Source: Thermodesulfovibrio sp. (lineage in GTDB: Bacteria; Nitrospirota; Thermodesulfovibrionia; Thermodesulfovibrionales; Dissulfurispiraceae). Taken from it: a stretch of 34,633 nucleotides of DNA. Below are positions 31,373-34,633 of the stretch, in pieces. The DNA lies in the NCBI GenBank assembly GCA_013824325.1, contig PNNP01000004.1, positions 1-34,633 of the forward strand, read 5' to 3'. The position numbers and the translations under genes were made by a program. The first letter of the stretch is position 1. The number at the start of each line of letters is the position of its first letter. Below the pieces are notes generated by a model. That model was not told the DNA's origin. It did not search any database and was given only the letters and a program-made list of their open reading frames with translations.

Positions 31373-32194
31373 TTACCTTGCATTTGGAACAAACAACTGA
31401 TTACCCAATTTATCCCTGAAAGAAGCTATTGCCTGCTGTCCTTCCTTTGATATGAGCCAGTTCACAAAATCCATTGCCTCTTTGTATTTAATGTGTTTAT
31501 GTTTCCGGGGATTTACAGCCATAACACCGTACTGATTAAAAAGATTCTGGTCGCCTTCAAGAACAATTACCATTTCAAGTTTGTCTTTATCCTTTGTAGC
31601 AAGCCAGGTGCCACGGTCGGTAAGCGTATAAGCGCGTTTTTCATTTGCAATCCTCTGCGTCTTTTCCATTCCCTGCCCTACTTCGAGATACCATTTTTTA
31701 CCTTTAGGGTCTATACCTGTCTTCTTCCATGTGTCAAGTTCTTTGATATTCGTACCTGATTTGTCGCCGCGTGAGACAAATACGTATTCTTTCTCAGCAA
31801 TTTTGCGGAATACATCAGATATGGACTTCATCCCTTTTATTTTCAGAGGGTCGTTTGCGGGACCAATAATTACAAAATCGTTATACATAACATCATGCCG
31901 ATTAACAAAATATCCTTCTTCCACAACTTTCAATTCCTGTTCTTTTGCATGGACAAAAACAACATCTGCATCTCCCCGCTTGCCCATTTCAATGGATGCA
32001 CCCGTGCCGCGTGCTACAACTTTTACCTTGATGCCGGTCTTTTTTTCAAACATTGGAAGAATATGTCCGAACAGCCCGGAATTTTCGGTGCTCGTGGTTG
32101 ACGCACAGATGATATCGGTCTGCGCTGAGGCGTTTGTTGCAGAAACGGCAAAAATAATTATCAATACCGCCAACATACTTCCTATTAATTTCAT
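31373..32194 (-). CDS. tupA: Tungstate-binding periplasmic protein TupA
   Basis: The 273-aa product has a cleavable signal peptide (about 1-24, ending NASA-Q). Its oxyanion-binding mature domain starts with the TupA-typical STTSTENSGLFG, followed by FEKKTGIKVKVVARGTGASIEMGKRGDADVVFVHAKEQE. Further blocks, FVSRGDKSGTNIKELDTWK and YTLTDRGTWLA, match TupA and related WtpA-like proteins. It captures tungstate in the periplasm and passes it to TupB. AGGAGG lies a few bases before the ATG. Molybdate as an additional substrate cannot be excluded from sequence. Confidence 0.93.
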   Translation of the reverse strand: MKLIGSMLAVLIIIFAVSATNASAQTDIICASTTSTENSGLFGHILPMFEKKTGIKVKVVARGTGASIEMGKRGDADVVFVHAKEQELKVVEEGYFVNRHDVMYNDFVIIGPANDPLKIKGMKSISDVFRKIAEKEYVFVSRGDKSGTNIKELDTWKKTGIDPKGKKWYLEVGQGMEKTQRIANEKRAYTLTDRGTWLATKDKDKLEMVIVLEGDQNLFNQYGVMAVNPRKHKHIKYKEAMDFVNWLISKEGQQAIASFRDKLGNQLFVPNAR

Positions 32195-32216
32195 TTCCTG
32201 TCCTCCTTAATATAAT

Positions 32217-32283
32217 GTTGTATATTTAATCATCATACTGCTTTGCATGTTCAGCATCGTTATAGAGCCCTTCTCTTTACGTT
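32217..32283 (-). promoter_or_regulatory. Candidate ModE-type control region of tupABC
   Basis: The 96-bp gap between the ModE-like gene and tupA contains ATCGTTATA (32256-32264), similar to a ModE half-site. A weakly complementary CTTTACGTT lies at 32275-32283. TGTTGTATATT (32217-32227) recurs in opposite orientation 5' of the ModE-like gene (32666-32676). The match to a full ModE box is poor. Confidence 0.25.
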
Positions 32284-32290
32284 CAGGGGA

Positions 32291-32659
32291 TTACAGCTTC
32301 TTTTCTTCACTCTTGAGGAAGTCCTGAAAGTCGGCATGGAATTTCCAGAAAAGTTTGATCGCTTTCTCTCCCTCTTCAGTAAGCCGCGTTCCTCCGCCTC
32401 CTCTGCCTCCGGTGACAGCCTCAACTATGGGCTTTCCGGACTGCCGGTTTATCGAATCTACCAACTCCCATGCGTGCCGGTATGACATCTCCATGGATTT
32501 TGCCGCTTTGGTTATAGAGCCGTACTCGCGGATTCTCTCGAGAAGGACGATTCTTCCATAACCGAGAAAGGTTCCCTCGCTCCCGTCAATCCAGATGCGG
32601 CCACGGAAACCGGCGGATGATTTCTGTTCCTTGCAGGAATGTTTTTTCTTTTTGGGCAT
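32291..32659 (-). CDS. ModE N-terminal-domain-type transcriptional regulator
   Basis: The roughly 122-aa product has a Lys-rich N-terminus and then the LysR-like winged helix of ModE N-domains: GRIVLLERIREYGSITKAAKSMEMSYRHAWELVDSIN, then a Gly-rich wing VTGGRGGGGTRLTEEGEKAI. It lacks the C-terminal molbindin (TOBE) domains of E. coli ModE, so it cannot bind oxyanion in the same way. Such single-domain forms occur next to molybdate and tungstate transporters. It lies directly before tupABC in the same direction and probably regulates it. The ATG at 32659 is preferred over a TTG at 32695; no ribosome-binding site is clear. Confidence 0.88.
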   Translation of the reverse strand: MPKKKKHSCKEQKSSAGFRGRIWIDGSEGTFLGYGRIVLLERIREYGSITKAAKSMEMSYRHAWELVDSINRQSGKPIVEAVTGGRGGGGTRLTEEGEKAIKLFWKFHADFQDFLKSEEKKL

Positions 32660-32693
32660 GGACGTAATATACAACAGGGAATAACGAAAAGGC

Positions 32694-32732
32694 AAGATAC
32701 GGATGCCTCACGCAAGTTTGTGAATAATCAGG
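32694..32732. repeat. Solo end copy of the MITE-like element
   Basis: The 37 bp at 32696-32732 match the right end of the element at 2730-2766 with three substitutions. No opposite end was found nearby. The copy supplies the stop codon and last residues of the ORF at 32728-32988. Confidence 0.8.
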
Positions 32733-32988
32733 TTTGTGAGCTTAATTCTTTATGCATTAAATAAATCGCCTCGCTCAATAAAAGCTCCGGATATCTTACT
32801 GTTGCCTCTATTGCTTCTGTGAGAGGATAATCGACATAATGACCTTCTGGATATACAATCCTGATAAACCTCCTTTTGAGCAGAAAACAACGCTTCATCT
32901 GACCGCTCTTCCCCTTAAAAGGAATGATGACATGCTCCACATCTTCCTGAAGGCTATAACGTTTGATTAATTCATTTATCTCTTCCAT
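32728..32988 (-). CDS. Hypothetical protein, 86 aa
   Basis: The product (MEEINELIKRYSLQEDVEH...) is charged and soluble in appearance, with no Cys pair, signal peptide or membrane span. Blocks such as PFKGKSGQMKRCFLLKRRFIRIVYPEGHYVDYPLTEAIEAT suggest a small folded beta-alpha protein. I recognise no family. The last residues (SSQT) and stop are formed by an end copy of the MITE-like repeat, so the native C-terminus may have been longer. It lies 5' of the ModE-like gene on the same strand. No strong ribosome-binding site is seen. Confidence 0.55.
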   Translation of the reverse strand: MEEINELIKRYSLQEDVEHVIIPFKGKSGQMKRCFLLKRRFIRIVYPEGHYVDYPLTEAIEATVRYPELLLSEAIYLMHKELSSQT

Positions 32989-33047
32989 AAAGTTTTGCGC
33001 TCGTCAAAATAAAACGGTTATTCTGAGAGTACCTGATAGATCAAATC

Positions 33048-33257
33048 CTATTTCTTAAATGGTTTATCCACTCCTGTATCTTCTTTATATTCTATAATTA
33101 TTCTTTTCTCACATTTCGCATCCTCAAGACCTCCAAGTGTTAATACCCCAAATCTCCTGCATTTCACATTATTGCAATAAAATATAGAAAGGTTTTTCAC
33201 AGAAACTTTTTGAAGATTTTCAACGCAGTCTACACAAAAAAAGTTTTTTGTAGTCAT
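33048..33257 (-). CDS. Small Cys-rich hypothetical protein, 69 aa
   Basis: The product has FFCVDCVENLQ near the start (CxxC), then YCNNVKCRRFGVLTLGG with a second Cys pair, and a basic/acidic tail ending KPFKK. Two Cys pairs about 18 residues apart suggest a zinc-ribbon fold. AGGTGAT stands before the ATG, which supports real translation. I recognise no family. Upstream, 33258-33516 contains no ORF or RNA gene that I can support. Confidence 0.58.
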   Translation of the reverse strand: MTTKNFFCVDCVENLQKVSVKNLSIFYCNNVKCRRFGVLTLGGLEDAKCEKRIIIEYKEDTGVDKPFKK

Positions 33258-33516
33258 GTTAGATCACCTGCCCGCCTTCTTTTTTTTGTCTCTTATTTTG
33301 AATTATATCACGTAATCACGATAAGAAGAAGACTATATCTGTCATAATCAATAACCATAGTATCAAAAGGGGGGCTATATGTTTCACCTGCTATTCCGCA
33401 GAATGAAGTGACTTATAAAAGTATGATTTTTATCTGCAAGTCTGCAAAAAAGTGTTTATTCGAAAACTAAAGATTTACGATTGAAAGTGTCACCGGTAAA
33501 AATCGGAGAAAATTAT

Positions 33517-34633
33517 TTATTCATATCTCAATGCATCAATAGGGTTAAGAAGCGATGCTTTATATGCAGGATAAAATCCGAAGAATATTCCGACAAGTCC
33601 GGAAAAACAGAATGAGAGAATGATGGAGAAGATAGAGACTACGGTAGGCCAGCCGGCAAGTGTAGAAAGCAGTTGTGAGCCTGTCAGGCCGATAATGATT
33701 CCCGCGACTCCTCCAATTAATGATAGTGTGACCGCTTCGATGATGAACTGCATCCGTATGTCCCAGGTCTTGGCACCGACTGCCATCCTTATTCCTATCT
33801 CCCTTGTCCTTTCGGTTACTGATACGAGCATGATATTCATGATGCCTATACCGCCGACAAGCAATGAGACCGAAGCGATAGCGCCGAGCAGTAAGGTCAT
33901 TACTTTTGCGGACTGCTCCGCAGTCTGCATGATCTGGGTAAGGTTCCTGACCGTAAAATCGTTTTCCTGTTTCGGGCCTATATGGTGGCGCTGTTTGAGC
34001 AACGCATTTATCTGCATCTCGGCTGCGGGCAGGTCTTCTGTGCTTTTTGCTTTTACCATAATTATTCTTACCATGCCCGGAAATGCAGTGCCAAAGAGTT
34101 TTTTCTGTGCGGTTGTTACAGGCACATAAATGGTGTCGTCCTGGTCATGTCCGGTAGGTGATTGTCCTTTACGCTCGAGCACGCCGATGATTATAAAAGG
34201 GACGTTCTTGATCCTGATGATCTGTCCGACAGGATTTATATCTCCAAAAAGATTATCTATGACTGTCTGGCCGAGCAAGCAAACCTTTGTGGATGTTTTA
34301 ACATCCTGTTCGGTGAAAGGCCTTCCTGCCGCGAGTGACCAATCCCTGACATTCAGCATATTCGGGGTCGTTCCCACTACATTGGTTGACCAGTTCTGAT
34401 TGCCGTAAACTACCTGAGCGATACCGTTGAGGCTTGGTGCACCATCGACGACCGCCGAGCATTCTTTCAGTATTGCCTCCGAATCGCCAATGGAGAGAGT
34501 GGGCTGTGTTCCTGCGCCCATCCTGACGCCGCCGGAGCTTGTTGCACCAGGCAGTATCATAATGAGGTTGCTTCCCATGCTTGAGATCTGTTCAGCTATC
34601 TTCTTGCTTGCGCCGGTGCCTACGGCCAGCATT
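33517..34633 (-). CDS. MacB/FtsX-type ABC transporter permease (partial)
   Basis: The frame runs off the right edge, so the N-terminus, including the first membrane span, is missing. What remains, about 371 aa, starts inside the MacB family block (LAVGTGASKKIAEQISSMGSNLIMILPG). It continues through the large periplasmic MacB-PCD domain (about 20-225) and ends with the FtsX domain with three spans (LLLGAIASVSLLVGGIGIMNIMLVSVTERTREIGIRMAVGAK is the conserved coupling segment). Such permeases pair with an ATPase and often a membrane-fusion protein to export peptides, macrolides or lipoproteins; those genes should lie just outside. The substrate is not predictable. Confidence 0.9.
   Translation of the reverse strand, partial: MLAVGTGASKKIAEQISSMGSNLIMILPGATSSGGVRMGAGTQPTLSIGDSEAILKECSAVVDGAPSLNGIAQVVYGNQNWSTNVVGTTPNMLNVRDWSLAAGRPFTEQDVKTSTKVCLLGQTVIDNLFGDINPVGQIIRIKNVPFIIIGVLERKGQSPTGHDQDDTIYVPVTTAQKKLFGTAFPGMVRIIMVKAKSTEDLPAAEMQINALLKQRHHIGPKQENDFTVRNLTQIMQTAEQSAKVMTLLLGAIASVSLLVGGIGIMNIMLVSVTERTREIGIRMAVGAKTWDIRMQFIIEAVTLSLIGGVAGIIIGLTGSQLLSTLAGWPTVVSIFSIILSFCFSGLVGIFFGFYPAYKASLLNPIDALRYE

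Noticed and set aside
32195-32290. tupA leader considered as a molybdenum/tungsten-cofactor riboswitch
   Set aside because: No multi-stem conserved architecture can be recognised in this 96-bp gap, and only short words resembling protein-binding sites are visible.
33258-33516. Non-coding gap searched for an RNA gene or origin
   Set aside because: No tRNA, paired long stems, DnaA-box cluster or ORF with a start signal could be supported.

Overview
The window reads as a chromosomal segment of a Gram-negative, probably anaerobic bacterium of moderate (slightly AT-rich) base composition. The gene families fit a Nitrospirota (Thermodesulfovibrionia-like) or deltaproteobacterial lineage: HypA/HypB, tungstate uptake, a PA2778/PA2779-type peptidase locus, a bifunctional nuclease, and inositol-phosphate lipid genes. 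That assignment is inference from gene content. Almost every gene lies on the minus strand in tightly packed, often overlapping operons; one response regulator is on the plus strand.

Layout from low to high coordinates (minus-strand transcription runs the opposite way). 1-2.5 kb: tRNA-Ser(CGA), a 40-aa small ORF, tadA, hypB, hypA, a YtxH protein and a DUF948 protein, with a good sigma70-type promoter in front. 2.56-2.77 kb: a MITE-like element with inverted ends and 5-bp flanking direct repeats. 2.8-4.9 kb: a CDP-alcohol phosphatidyltransferase, inositol-3-phosphate synthase and Hsp20, probably one operon. 5-8.3 kb: recO, a bifunctional nuclease, era and an aspartate aminotransferase. 8.4-9.9 kb: a TPR lipoprotein, a C39-like peptidase lipoprotein and a PA2779-family protein. 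10-14.8 kb: alr, tatA, mobA, a Memo-like protein, dnaB and rplI. 14.9-18.7 kb: a potassium channel with RCK domain, an XRE regulator divergent from a CheY-like regulator over shared operator-like repeats, a SPOUT methyltransferase and a PAS-GGDEF diguanylate cyclase.

18.8-21.7 kb is the most accessory-looking part: three overlapping genes encoding an RmlD-like NAD(P)-dependent reductase, a membrane-anchored protein with a C-terminal domain resembling PLD-like/DUF5919-type domains, and a radical SAM protein with a SPASM/twitch-like tail. They sit behind a perfect TTGACA-17-TATAAT promoter so close to the start codon that the message should be nearly leaderless. 21.9-29.6 kb: an overlapping operon, tRNA-Leu(UAA), galU, hsp20, lon, thiL, a DUF2062 protein, rimO and a site-2-type protease. 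29.7-33.3 kb: a ModE-like regulator and tupA-tupB-tupC for tungstate import, among small Cys-rich or unknown ORFs. The right edge cuts a MacB/FtsX-type ABC permease.

The most unusual feature is a dispersed family of degenerate 7-bp-periodic tracts, about 50-112 bp long, mostly built as imperfect inverted arms. They occur between genes and, in frame, inside alr, mobA, rimO (three places), thiL and the TPR lipoprotein, where they encode low-complexity inserts. They recall the heptanucleotide STRR repeats of filamentous cyanobacteria, but here they are embedded in housekeeping proteins.
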